From: an uncultured Prevotella sp.
Lineage (GTDB): Bacteria > Bacteroidota > Bacteroidia > Bacteroidales > Bacteroidaceae
Length of the DNA stretch: 64,000 bases
Direction of reading: 5' to 3'
Assembly (NCBI GenBank): GCA_944320195.1
Contig: CALUGP010000006.1
Location: forward strand, 1-64,000
Shown here one piece after another: positions 25,536 to 35,318 of this stretch. The position numbers and the translations under genes were made by a program. The notes beneath the pieces are model-generated. The model made no database searches. It was given only the letters and a program-made list of their open reading frames with translations, and was not told the origin of the DNA. Each line of letters begins with the position of its first letter. Within the stretch, counting starts at the first letter, position 1.

Positions 25536-26960
25536 ATGACTATGAACGGCGAATTTAAACATATCTTTAAAGTACTTTTGCCCGGCGTGCTGTTGACATG
25601 CATGGCGTTGCTGTCCTCGTGTGCCGACGATGCCGGCGACAGCGACCGCCACGGCTCAACCGCAACCTTGCAGATGCAGGTCAGCACGAGAGCCGAAGGA
25701 GACCAGACCGGCACAGAAGATAAGCAGCCGGGCGGAGCATATGAGAACATCCACAGCCTGTGTGTCTTGTTGGTAAACGCAGAAGGCAACGTGGCGTGGA
25801 AATATGTCAACGACAATTTGTCTGATGACGCAAGCGAGACGGAGTTCCTTTCAGAACCAATCCAAGATCTTCCCCTCGGCGCGTATGACGTTTACGCCTT
25901 CGCCAACTTCGATTATTACACATCGGGTGAAGGCGCAGCCGGGTTGTGGACGACGTTGGATGGGATACAGGTCGGTTCAACGTTTGACACCGGCATTTTA
26001 AGTTTTGTCGTTGATGACCCTGCGTCAAAGATTAATTTCGATGAAAAATGTTACATCCCAATGAGTGGAAAAAAGGAGGATTTCAATGTTACAGCAACTA
26101 CATCCATCATTCCTGTACAGCTTGACCGTCTCGTGTCAAAAGTGCAGATAACCGTAAGCGGAGAGAGCGCGAAAGACGTAACCGAGCTGACCTTCAGCGG
26201 CTGGGCGGACAAGGTGATGCTGTTCAGCGATGAAACTTTAAGCGGTAATGTTTCTTATGAAGAGTCTATAACTGTAGGAGATAAGACCGTCGATGAAAAC
26301 GGAACGGTTGTAGTTTCTCCGTTCTATGTCAACGAAACTCCAGACGGACATGCGTTTGACGTCATTGTGAAAACTGAAGAAACAACCGCGGGCAATCCCG
26401 AATCAATTTACACTGCAACGACAAAACAATCAGGTTTGCCGCGCAACAGCATATATCCGCTTGCAATAACAATCAACAACTGGGGACTTGACATCACCGC
26501 GCAGTGTTGGCTCAGCCCGATAGGAGCACTGCCTCAAGAAGTACGTGCGGACTTTGAAACAGGCACGTATAATATCAGCATACCCGAGGGAGCGCAGTTT
26601 GAGTTCACTCTTGGTGGTCTTGAAGGAAAAGATAACAGCACCGCCACATGGAGTATTAATCCGGACAATACTCCCGGCATAGCCTTTGAAAATTATACTG
26701 ACGGTTTGACAACAGTGAAAGGTCACGTCACGGCCTCTGCCGGAAAAACATTCAGTCTTGGCGTAACCGCCTCTTTTACTGAAAAAGGTTTAGATTATCA
26801 GCGTACATACACAGTCAAATTGACAACTGTCGACATATTCGATGCCGAGTTTAAGACAACGAGAGTTTCATCCCTTTGGTCGCCGTTCACTTGTGCGGCG
26901 GAGTGGGGCGGAGCACGCAACGTGCTGCCCGAAGTGCTCGACATACATGTTAAACGATAA
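25536..26960 (+). CDS. Fimbrillin-like lipoprotein, accessory subunit
   Basis: 474 residues from ATG 25536 (MTMNGEF; ATG 25542 is equally possible). Lipobox LSSC, Cys29. STRAEGDQTG after the signal and LPLGAYDVYAFANFDYY are fimbrillin-type motifs, as is LPRNSIYPLAITINNWGLDI near 340. The C-terminal part is Ig-like (FTLGGLEGKDN, VKGHVTASAGKTFSLGVTAS). A TACTTTTG box at 25515-25522 suggests an extra internal promoter with a very short leader. It ends 15 bases before the giant surface-protein gene, so the two are probably co-transcribed. Confidence 0.7.
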   Translation: MTMNGEFKHIFKVLLPGVLLTCMALLSSCADDAGDSDRHGSTATLQMQVSTRAEGDQTGTEDKQPGGAYENIHSLCVLLVNAEGNVAWKYVNDNLSDDASETEFLSEPIQDLPLGAYDVYAFANFDYYTSGEGAAGLWTTLDGIQVGSTFDTGILSFVVDDPASKINFDEKCYIPMSGKKEDFNVTATTSIIPVQLDRLVSKVQITVSGESAKDVTELTFSGWADKVMLFSDETLSGNVSYEESITVGDKTVDENGTVVVSPFYVNETPDGHAFDVIVKTEETTAGNPESIYTATTKQSGLPRNSIYPLAITINNWGLDITAQCWLSPIGALPQEVRADFETGTYNISIPEGAQFEFTLGGLEGKDNSTATWSINPDNTPGIAFENYTDGLTTVKGHVTASAGKTFSLGVTASFTEKGLDYQRTYTVKLTTVDIFDAEFKTTRVSSLWSPFTCAAEWGGARNVLPEVLDIHVKR

Positions 26961-26975
26961 CAGGAGGAATAATAC

Positions 26976-29900
26976 ATGAAAACAAATAATCTAATATACA
27001 AGGCCCTCTCGCTCGTCGCCCTGCTCTGCCTGGGGCAAACCGCGGCGTGGGGAGACGATGCTGTGACTGGCAATAAATATTCAGACGTCGATTCTAGAGT
27101 AATCCAAGCTGATTTAACTGGCGGAACAGGATGGGAAAGCGATTATGGTTGGGATCCCCATCCGTATAGATATGCCTACGATAACAGTGCGGACACTTAT
27201 GCACAACAAGCAAACCATAACACAAATCCTACTCTTACGTTCGACCTGAACAACCATACGCTTGCTGAAATAGAATTTACATCACATCCCAAGCGAAATG
27301 AGCCACACCCACAGAGGCTGATTGTTGAAAGTCGCAACTCGAATTATGAGCAATGGACACCGGTACAAGAATTTGAATTTACACGTCTAAACGTAAAAGA
27401 AAATGTTATATTGAACAACCCTATAACATCGAGCCAAGTGCGTTTGACATTTGTTGTCAATGATGACAAAAATGATAGATTGGTTCAGATTCATAATGTC
27501 GTATTGTATAGCGAGGGAAACGAACCTACAATCCAGCACAAGGACGCAAAGTGGTTTGCCTTAAAAGAAAAATTGGTACTTGACAATGACGCCGTCGGTT
27601 CGTTCAACTATGACCAACGGAGGTTTACGGCAGACATGTCTGTCGCATCCGAAGGTCTGCAAGCCACTCACACTTACATCGACACGATTTACGTACACAA
27701 AGGCTCAAACGTAAAACTGATATTGCCCACAAGCAACAACTCTGAAGGAACAGGTACATCAAGCGTTTGGACTTATCAGCGATGGTACAGTTACCGCACA
27801 GACAATACATTCGCGACAAACGGCAGTGACGGAGTTTACGACTTGTTGACACCTAACGACAACAAACAGGCGTACCGTTTCACAAACGGTTATGTCGGCA
27901 AACCTTTGTCAGACGACATTGTACAGTCGATGACATTCCATTATCCCACAGAAGCCGAATTTGAGAAATGGTTTCCAAATTCACAAGTAGACAACGACTG
28001 GTACGTCGTAGCCTGTGATGTTTCCGGATATACAGATTTCTCAAAAGACTTTGATAGCAAAGGCAATGGGGGTAATTATGGCGGAAATGGAAGTGTATCA
28101 AAAGAAACAATTCTTGCCAACGCAAAGACACAGTTCACCGATGAAGGATATTATGAGCCAACGTTAGCTTTGCGCGTTATATATTACATCGTTGGCGTTG
28201 ACGACCGCGACATGCCTGAAGGTTCTGACAAGAAAGCGAATTGGGACTCATGGTACGGCAAGCTGACAACATCCGATTACCAAGGCGGAACCACTGAGGA
28301 AGGGAAAAAGTATCTTGAAGAATACGACATAACCTTCCCTAACAAGCACTTGTCCAATTACACGTGCGAAGTGCTTTCACTGTCAAAAGACGCACGAAGC
28401 TATGCTATACCAAACGTAGACGAGGTCGCAAATAGTGATGAAGACGCGCCTCTTACGGTAAAATTGATAAGCAACAATGCCGGAATACAGTTGGCAAAAT
28501 CAGAACAATACAAAGATAACAACGGTAATACTCACATTAGATACGAAGGATACGATGACGAAACCACTCTGAGCGGAATACAACGTGTAATCCAATTTGC
28601 TTCTGAAAACGGCAAGCTTGGCCAGCCGTGGGAAGTAGAAGACGGCTCCACCGCAATAGTTATCGTTACAAAGAAGTGCGACAACGGCATAACATACAAC
28701 ATCGCCCGCTTCAACCTTACGTTCACAGCCGATGCCGTGCCGTACACCCAAAGCCAGTTGGCGAATATACCATCAAACAGCTCGGAAATCATACGTACAC
28801 CACAATGGCTGAGAAACAACAGGCGTCTGCTTACGCAACTTAACTTTGACTACGATGAAAAGGTAGCAGCCATGTACGGCCAAGAGGAATATTTCCCGTT
28901 CCCCCTCGCATGGGACAATAGTAGCTATGCCTTCTTCGACGGTTCGCCATGGCAGGATTTCGTTAGTAGTGCTAATTATAAAATTAGCAACGGATATTAT
29001 TGGTATCCCGAGTTCGGTTATTACGCATTGACCAATGATTATATCGGATACGGCGACCAAGTTGGAAACACCACACGTCCACCTTTGGATGACGAGGGTA
29101 ATCCCTTGATAAAAGGCAAAAGCAATTACCACATCTACGTTGACGCGTCAGACCGCCCTGGAGTTCTTGCCCGCTTGCCGTTCGACGAGAAACTCTGCGT
29201 GGGTTCAGAGTTGTTTGTTTCCGCGTGGGTGAAGAGTGCCGGCTCAAAAAACAACGATGACGCCGCCGTCCTGTTCACTGTCATGGGTGTTACCAACAAA
29301 GAAGACGGCTCACAGTTGTACACCCCGCTTTACCGCCACTCAAGCGGACAAATCCGTACTACAACATGGCTCAACGCTAGAGATGCGGGAACAGGTGAAG
29401 GAAACAATGAATGGTATCAGGTGTATTTCTCGTTCATGAACACCAACGAGCTTGCAAGTACATTTGACTCATACGTACTTCAGGTGGAAAACAACAGTGC
29501 GTCAACTACCGGCGGCGACTATTACCTTGACGACATCAGGGTGTACATAGCCCAGCCCAATGCCACTGTTACTCAGAAGGAATATTCGTGTACGAACGTT
29601 CGTACACGAATGAACATCGAGCTTGACTGGGAGCGGCTGATGTCACGCCTCGGTACGGAGGACTTAGAGGGCGACAACGGCATAAGCTTCTGCTTCTATG
29701 ACGAGATGACCTATGAGACTACTTACAATGCGTACATCGCGGAGCATGGAGGCGAAAACGCGAGCGCGGACGACGTCAACGAGGCCAAGCTTGCAGCCAT
29801 AACGGCGTCAGTGCAGCCGCTGGGTGACCAGACTACATACGACAGGCCTTACGCTACGTTGTATTTCAAAAACAAGTTTGACGACAACAAGCAATACGGA

Positions 29901-32900
29901 ACTGACGAGAACCACTATTTCGCCCGCGATAACTACGACGAGAGTGTCAACAGATATTACTTCTACAAGACGGAAGACAGCGACAACGGACGCAGGATTA
30001 CTGTTGATTTCAACTCTAACCTGTCGCCCAACCGCCCGTACAACATGATTATCTTGCCCGCCACCCTTGAAGATGACGCTACGCAAGAATTGGCGATGCA
30101 AGATTTCGCCGAACAGATTGGCAACCCGTGTCTCATCACGACGAGATTCTATGTCGAGTCAAAGACGCTTGTCAAAGTCAACGGCGAAGTGTTAGACCCG
30201 ACGACAGACTTCTGCGCCGGCCAGGTGTTCAACTTCTCCGCGCAAATGCGTTACCCGACAGGGGAATATGACAGCGAAGGCATGGAAATATACAAGGTGA
30301 TAGAGAGCGGTGTTTATTACGACTGGTTCTTCGGCACGGAGGAAGAGTATCTTACTGACAATGAGACATACGGCACAAACCTGGATGTAGCCCTTACTAA
30401 TTTCAGGGGAGTTTATCCTGATGCCACAAGCCTTGACGGAGTGGAAGTTAACAAAACATCTGAAGACGGAGCATTAACGTTCACCCAAGCTGATTATGGC
30501 ATAATAAATCACTACCTGAACACTGACGCTCCTGCCGGAGGCATCAATAAGAAATTGGTGTTGCATAAGGAAAATCTTAACATCACCATCCTTGAGGGCG
30601 GTTTGGAGGTCGTAATCAAGCCTATCCAGACATACTTAGCTCCTGAAGAGTCAGGCTTGAGCAACGACCAATGGGCGGCGATATGCTGGGAGTACGTACC
30701 CTTGGCACTGACAGTAGACGACAGGGCACCGAAACTTTTCGCAGGTTTCAACATCGTTAACTATCCGTCAGACGATTTTGCTCCGGCTCTCCGCATCGGT
30801 CTTGCTCAAATCCAGCAAGCAACAAACGAAGACAACGCGCTGCGTGTTGACCTGCGCGACGCGGCCGTGGTTACCGACGGAGCTGACCACTTAGGCCCGA
30901 TTGACACGCAGGAAGACATGCACCACATATATCTTGTTGCAACAAACGACCCGAGGTATGCCGACTGGTTTGATGCGGAATCAGCTGGAGAGTTTGACCG
31001 TACAAGTCTGCCCATAGGTAACATTGTAGACCTTTTTGCCGAGCCGATCGGTGGGGAGTCATCATATAACGACCACATGAGCATAACGTTTGACCTCAGC
31101 ACACGGATTATTAACGGCAGACAATTCAAGTTTGACCCACGCGAAGGATATTCTTACACCTTTGCCACATACTTTGAGGAAAAGAGCAACAACGCTGGTG
31201 TCGTGTACAACACATGCTACGGCTCGTTCAATATCGAAATGAAGGTCGTGCCCGAATACCTTGTATGGAAGGGCGGCGCGAACGACAACTGGAACAACGA
31301 CGCCAACTGGAAGCGCGCAAAGGCCAGCGACCTGAAGATAAAAGACAACTCTTACACCGACTACGCTGAGGATGAACTGACGGAAACGGGCAACGGCTTC
31401 GTGCCGATGTTGTTCTCAAACGTGGTGATGCCTGAGGAGAGCAGGGTTGAGCTTTACATGACCGGATACATCAACGGCGGCGCGGCATGGCAAGAAAACC
31501 AAAAGCCGCAGCACATAGGCGACCCGACGACGTACATACAGTATGACCTGATGGCATACGCCGACCCGGAAACAAACGACCTGACAACGCAGCGTTACCG
31601 TGTGAACATCTGCCGTGACATCCACTTCGAGCAGGGCGCGCAGATGCTGCACGCAGAGCAGTTAATTTACAACAAGGCGTGGATGGACGTAAGCATGCCC
31701 ACGAAGCAGTGGACACTCGTCAGCCTCCCGCTGAGGGACGTGGTGTCAGGCGACTGGTACACGTCAACCACGGGCACGCAGACCAAGCTGCCTTACTTTA
31801 AGGACATAACGTTCGGCACGGACAACGACCGCCGCAACCCCGCCGTCTACCAGCGCAGTTGGGACGAGAACGCGACAATCGTTGACAGCCCGATAAACAA
31901 CGGCAACGGTACAGTAGGCTTCAGCACGTCAACGCCGGTATGGAGCGCGGCTTACAACGACGCTTCTGTGCCCTACGTTGCGGGCGGCGGCTACTCGCTG
32001 TCGGCAAGAGACGTGACAGGCAGCAACGGCACGCTGAGCTTCCGCTTCCCGAAGGCTGACACGAAATATGACTACAGCACGGGCACGTTCGCCCGCACAA
32101 ACAGCGGCAAGCTGCTTGTTAGCGGTCTGCTCGACCGCAGCAACCCGCTGCAGCTCGTAAGGCACGACGACGTTACGCAGACGCTCACCCCGTCACAAGA
32201 CGGCAAGTACATGATTGCGGGCAACCCGTACATGGCACCGCTCGACCTGAAGAAGTTCCTTGAATATAACAGCGGAACGGAAGGCAACCTGACAGGCCAA
32301 TACTGGAGCGAGACGGCCGGCGGCACAACGGCGGGCGGCACCGACAGCCAGGGCGGCCAGTGGATAACGCCTACGGGCACGGAGACAATCGAGCCGTTCG
32401 GCGCGTTCTTCGTACAGCTAAAGGACGGAGCTACGGACTACACGGTGAAATTCACCGCCGACATGCAGAAGTTTGTGGCCGAGACCGAGGGCGAAGCCGC
32501 CACTACGGCGTTCACCATCACGGCCGACAACGGCAACGCCAAGAGCGGAGCGGCCTTGGCTTACGCCGACAACGCCGAGAATGCGTTTAACGCTACTGAG
32601 GATGTGCGCCTGATGCGCAACCTGCTTGGCAACAGTGCCAACGAGCTGTCAGTCTACACCGTGGCCGGTGACAACGCCGCAAGCGTGAACCGCGTGAAGG
32701 ACATGCAGCGCATACCGATGGGTCTCTTCGCAGCCGATGGTGATGTGACAACGCTGACCTTCACTGGCGTTGACGCCCTACTCGACCCGACGCTCTATGA
32801 CGCCGAGCTGAACACGGAGACACCGATAACCGAGGGCATGACGCTGAGCGTTGACGGCCCGTCGCACGGCCGCTATTTCATTCGCTCGCGCGGTGCGGGC

Positions 32901-33164
32901 GACGGCACTACGGGCATAACGGACGTTACGGCCGGCGATGGTGGCGTAAGCGTGTATTCGGTAGTGCAGGGGCAGGTGGTCGTTTCGGCCGGCGCGGAGC
33001 TTCGCGATGTGCGCGTGTATTCGGTTGGCGGCGCGCTGCTTAAGAGCGAGAGCGTGGGCGACGGCCGCACGGCGTTGACCATCAGCGGTGTAGACAGCGG
33101 CGTGGCGATAGTAAGAGTGATGACGGCTGACGGCGCGGCGACGAGGAAGATCACAGTGAAATAA
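26976..33164 (+). CDS. 2062-residue multidomain surface protein at the end of the fimbrial locus
   Basis: Signal peptide (MKTNNLIYKALSLVALLCLG, cleavage about AWG-D). Residues about 45-180 look like an F5/8 type C (discoidin) domain. Residues about 725-862 resemble a CBM4/9-type jelly roll (SELFVSAWVKSAG ... DYYLDDIRVYIAQP). At about 1430, WKGGANDNWNNDANW is a motif common in large Bacteroidetes surface proteins. The last 80 residues (ITDV..VYSVVQGQVVVSAG..VRVYSVGG..KITVK) resemble a type IX secretion sorting domain. Probably an exported adhesin or glycan-binding protein linked to the fimbria. No enzyme domain recognised. A perfect terminator follows. Confidence 0.7.
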   Translation: MKTNNLIYKALSLVALLCLGQTAAWGDDAVTGNKYSDVDSRVIQADLTGGTGWESDYGWDPHPYRYAYDNSADTYAQQANHNTNPTLTFDLNNHTLAEIEFTSHPKRNEPHPQRLIVESRNSNYEQWTPVQEFEFTRLNVKENVILNNPITSSQVRLTFVVNDDKNDRLVQIHNVVLYSEGNEPTIQHKDAKWFALKEKLVLDNDAVGSFNYDQRRFTADMSVASEGLQATHTYIDTIYVHKGSNVKLILPTSNNSEGTGTSSVWTYQRWYSYRTDNTFATNGSDGVYDLLTPNDNKQAYRFTNGYVGKPLSDDIVQSMTFHYPTEAEFEKWFPNSQVDNDWYVVACDVSGYTDFSKDFDSKGNGGNYGGNGSVSKETILANAKTQFTDEGYYEPTLALRVIYYIVGVDDRDMPEGSDKKANWDSWYGKLTTSDYQGGTTEEGKKYLEEYDITFPNKHLSNYTCEVLSLSKDARSYAIPNVDEVANSDEDAPLTVKLISNNAGIQLAKSEQYKDNNGNTHIRYEGYDDETTLSGIQRVIQFASENGKLGQPWEVEDGSTAIVIVTKKCDNGITYNIARFNLTFTADAVPYTQSQLANIPSNSSEIIRTPQWLRNNRRLLTQLNFDYDEKVAAMYGQEEYFPFPLAWDNSSYAFFDGSPWQDFVSSANYKISNGYYWYPEFGYYALTNDYIGYGDQVGNTTRPPLDDEGNPLIKGKSNYHIYVDASDRPGVLARLPFDEKLCVGSELFVSAWVKSAGSKNNDDAAVLFTVMGVTNKEDGSQLYTPLYRHSSGQIRTTTWLNARDAGTGEGNNEWYQVYFSFMNTNELASTFDSYVLQVENNSASTTGGDYYLDDIRVYIAQPNATVTQKEYSCTNVRTRMNIELDWERLMSRLGTEDLEGDNGISFCFYDEMTYETTYNAYIAEHGGENASADDVNEAKLAAITASVQPLGDQTTYDRPYATLYFKNKFDDNKQYGTDENHYFARDNYDESVNRYYFYKTEDSDNGRRITVDFNSNLSPNRPYNMIILPATLEDDATQELAMQDFAEQIGNPCLITTRFYVESKTLVKVNGEVLDPTTDFCAGQVFNFSAQMRYPTGEYDSEGMEIYKVIESGVYYDWFFGTEEEYLTDNETYGTNLDVALTNFRGVYPDATSLDGVEVNKTSEDGALTFTQADYGIINHYLNTDAPAGGINKKLVLHKENLNITILEGGLEVVIKPIQTYLAPEESGLSNDQWAAICWEYVPLALTVDDRAPKLFAGFNIVNYPSDDFAPALRIGLAQIQQATNEDNALRVDLRDAAVVTDGADHLGPIDTQEDMHHIYLVATNDPRYADWFDAESAGEFDRTSLPIGNIVDLFAEPIGGESSYNDHMSITFDLSTRIINGRQFKFDPREGYSYTFATYFEEKSNNAGVVYNTCYGSFNIEMKVVPEYLVWKGGANDNWNNDANWKRAKASDLKIKDNSYTDYAEDELTETGNGFVPMLFSNVVMPEESRVELYMTGYINGGAAWQENQKPQHIGDPTTYIQYDLMAYADPETNDLTTQRYRVNICRDIHFEQGAQMLHAEQLIYNKAWMDVSMPTKQWTLVSLPLRDVVSGDWYTSTTGTQTKLPYFKDITFGTDNDRRNPAVYQRSWDENATIVDSPINNGNGTVGFSTSTPVWSAAYNDASVPYVAGGGYSLSARDVTGSNGTLSFRFPKADTKYDYSTGTFARTNSGKLLVSGLLDRSNPLQLVRHDDVTQTLTPSQDGKYMIAGNPYMAPLDLKKFLEYNSGTEGNLTGQYWSETAGGTTAGGTDSQGGQWITPTGTETIEPFGAFFVQLKDGATDYTVKFTADMQKFVAETEGEAATTAFTITADNGNAKSGAALAYADNAENAFNATEDVRLMRNLLGNSANELSVYTVAGDNAASVNRVKDMQRIPMGLFAADGDVTTLTFTGVDALLDPTLYDAELNTETPITEGMTLSVDGPSHGRYFIRSRGAGDGTTGITDVTAGDGGVSVYSVVQGQVVVSAGAELRDVRVYSVGGALLKSESVGDGRTALTISGVDSGVAIVRVMTADGAATRKITVK

Positions 33165-33177
33165 AAATTATATGATC

Positions 33178-33216
33178 GTGAAAGAGGGGTTAGCGGAATT
33201 CCGCTAACCCCTCTTT
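33178..33216 (+). terminator. Terminator of the fimbrial/adhesin operon
   Basis: A perfect inverted repeat, GAAAGAGGGGTTAGCGGAAT followed by its complement, with essentially no loop. It lies 14 bases after the stop of the giant gene. Symmetrical, so it may also stop transcription from the right. Confidence 0.8.
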
Positions 33217-33316
33217 CGTGTCTGGACGATCCGTGGGCCGCTTCGCGGAAATTAAAAATTACAAAGTAAACCACGGTGCAGTGTTTCGGATTGCAAATCA
33301 GCCGGAACGAAAATTT

Positions 33317-34165
33317 TTATACAGCATCCTTATCAGGATTGAAGTGGTCGAAGAAATGTATTCTTTTTTCAGGCAAGTCTTTTGTTTCTTGATAAAGGAA
33401 CTTGCAGGCAAAATCGTACAACGGCTTTGCCACAGTGTGTTGGGTGTCATCGCAAAATTTCAGTCTGTCGATATAGTAAGATATTAAGTCCAGATTCTCT
33501 GTCATGTCGGCGGCAAACAGGTATAAATATTCGCATCCGACCAAATGCATCAGCTTCTCGACTATGGGGACAATGAAATGCCAAAACACCACTACTCCCA
33601 TACTTTGCGGCAATGCCATTTCTTCCCAAACATTCTGGAATTTGTCGTTTGCGCAGAAGTGTACGAGTTCAATCCCGGCATATGCATGGCCGACGCTTTT
33701 TATATTTTCGTCAAATATCTCATCCAAGTCTTTGTCCAGACTACTTCGATGTAGTATTTTCGCAACGATGTCTTTCTTTATTATTTTCTTGCTTCTTGCT
33801 TCTTCGATAAGTGAATTGATAGCTTCGCTTTCTTCCACGTCAGTGCCGCTTTTAGCGCGTTCCTTGATGAAATTTAGCAGTTGGGTTATCTTTACGAGCT
33901 TTTCCGCTTCAAGAAATCTGTCGAACAGCGCTCCGCATTTGAGTGAGAAAAAGAAGAGAATCCTGTTCTCTTTGTCTTTTACGACATAATAGGCCACGCG
34001 TCTTTCTTCGTCTTGTTTGTAGGCTTCGTTTCTGAAAGAGTCGGCGATGTTGTCATTTCTGTGATTTTCAAAGTCGTCAATAAGTCTGAAGTTCTTTTCG
34101 TTGTCAGACAAACGTTCGCATCTTAATGTTTTCAGAGCTGCTTTTTGTGCTTCAGTTATTCTCAT
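33317..34165 (-). CDS. Probable toxin of a Panacea-type toxin-antitoxin pair (GNAT-like)
   Basis: 282 residues from ATG 34165 (MRITEAQK), which overlaps the stop of the upstream Panacea gene as ATGA. Segments VAYYVVKDKENRILFFFSLKC and, after a helical insertion, AYAGIELVHFC ... VVVFWHFIVPIVEKLMHLVG ... EYLYLFAA resemble a split GCN5-type acetyltransferase fold. The acetyl-CoA-binding Q/RxxGxG/A motif is not obvious. Partnership with a Panacea antitoxin argues for a toxin. Family assignment is tentative and the target unknown. AT-rich relative to neighbours, suggesting acquisition. Confidence 0.55.
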   Translation of the reverse strand: MRITEAQKAALKTLRCERLSDNEKNFRLIDDFENHRNDNIADSFRNEAYKQDEERRVAYYVVKDKENRILFFFSLKCGALFDRFLEAEKLVKITQLLNFIKERAKSGTDVEESEAINSLIEEARSKKIIKKDIVAKILHRSSLDKDLDEIFDENIKSVGHAYAGIELVHFCANDKFQNVWEEMALPQSMGVVVFWHFIVPIVEKLMHLVGCEYLYLFAADMTENLDLISYYIDRLKFCDDTQHTVAKPLYDFACKFLYQETKDLPEKRIHFFDHFNPDKDAV

Positions 34166-34650
34166 TTTGTGTTGACCTTCTTCATTTTGTCCCATATGCT
34201 AAGCATTATTCTTCGTTGACGCATGCGTTCGGCGTCAACGCGTATGTCGTCGGTCTCAATGTCGGTGTCGCAGTGGGCGTCGGTGTCGTAACCCTGCCTG
34301 GCTTTTGTCCATGAATATTCACAATGTGTCAATGTGCTCAGGCTCCATGATTTTTTCTTGGCGTAAATCTCGAAGATCTTGTCAAACACGTCCTTGTATT
34401 TTTCCACATCGCATTTGTCCAATGTGTAGTGGAGCGTGTCGTCTTTGTAATGCTTGCGTATTTGCGGAAGCACGGGGCCGTATTTCCATGCCTTGAACTT
34501 TTCATGGAACATCGGCGCTCCTGTTTGTATGATAGCCTCTCTTTGGGTGAAATATAGCAGCTTGTGCAGTTTCATTTCATCCATCTGTACGCCATAGGTG
34601 TCTTTGTAGCGTTGGCATAAATATGATGCAACTTTTAATACGTCGGTCAT
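34162..34650 (-). CDS. Panacea-domain (DUF4065) antitoxin
   Basis: 162 residues from ATG 34650. MKLHKLLYFTQREAI, FKAWKYGPVLPQIRKHYK and a C-terminal helical segment (ILSIWDKMKKV-like) are hallmarks of the Panacea domain, formerly DUF4065 and GepA-like. These neutralise diverse toxins in PanAT systems. It is the first gene of a two-gene operon and its stop overlaps the toxin start by 4 bases, indicating translational coupling. A minus-strand TATCTTTG box at 34673-34680 is the likely -7 element. The pair lies between the fimbrial operon terminator and the nested repeat copy 2. Confidence 0.85.
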   Translation of the reverse strand: MTDVLKVASYLCQRYKDTYGVQMDEMKLHKLLYFTQREAIIQTGAPMFHEKFKAWKYGPVLPQIRKHYKDDTLHYTLDKCDVEKYKDVFDKIFEIYAKKKSWSLSTLTHCEYSWTKARQGYDTDAHCDTDIETDDIRVDAERMRQRRIMLSIWDKMKKVNTK

Positions 34651-34752
34651 GAACAATCAAGTTTTCTTTTTGCAAAGATACGGATTTATTTTGTTTGTCA
34701 TGACGTTTTTCCCGATTTTAACTTGGCTTGGTGGCAGTCGTTTTTGCGAAAG

Positions 34753-35318
34753 GCGGTTCATCCGCAGTTTAGGTGTATAACGTATAGGTGTCAATCCCGT
34801 CCCCGAAGGGGGCGAACTATGCTTAACCGCATGTGGAGTGACCGAAGGGAACGGAACTTGCGGTAAGTCAAAACTAACAAGCCCGTCCCCGAAGGGGGCG
34901 AACTGCAGGGTGACATTCGCCCTCTTCGAGGACGACATCATTACGTGAGTCCGGCATAACAGTAATGCCACACTTATCCGTTTCTTGAAAGTAGGTGGCA
35001 AGTCGCCGTTGCCTTAACGGCGACTTTCAGTTCCGCTGAAAAGCGGAATCCAGTCGAAAAGACAAAGGCGGCTAACCACTATGCCCGCTTTCTGGATTCC
35101 GCTTTTCAGCGGAATGACGACTTGACACTGAGCTGCAGAAAAGCAAAGCGGCACGAAATTATATAATTTGAAAGATTATTCCTTGTGCCTAACTCACGTA
35201 TATTATTGCTGCATACCTACCGCAAGTTCCGCTTCGCCACACATGCGGTTAAGCATAGTTGGACCTCTTCGAGGCCCTATTGACACGAATGCCAATACAC
35301 CTGAACTGCGGATGAACC
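34753..35318. repeat. Nested palindromic repeat, copy 2 (inverted relative to copy 1)
   Basis: Runs from TTCATCCGCAGTTTAGG to CCTGAACTGCGGATGA and matches the reverse complement of 3663-4200 over almost its whole length. The arms contain CCCCGAAGGGGGCGAA hairpins. At its centre is the TIR-bounded hairpin element at 34943-35199. Confidence 0.8.
34943..35199. mobile_element. MITE-like TIR/hairpin element, copy 2
   Basis: 257 bases between ACGTGAGTCCGGCATAA and a diverged TTGTGCCTAACTCACGT. The ATTCCGCTGAAAAGCGGAAT-type arms are present, but the left arm is interrupted by a second hairpin, AAGTCGCCGTT-GCCTT-AACGGCGACTT, the same sequence type that replaces the large hairpin in the short array units at 16.5 kb. 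It therefore carries both hairpin types. Confidence 0.65.
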
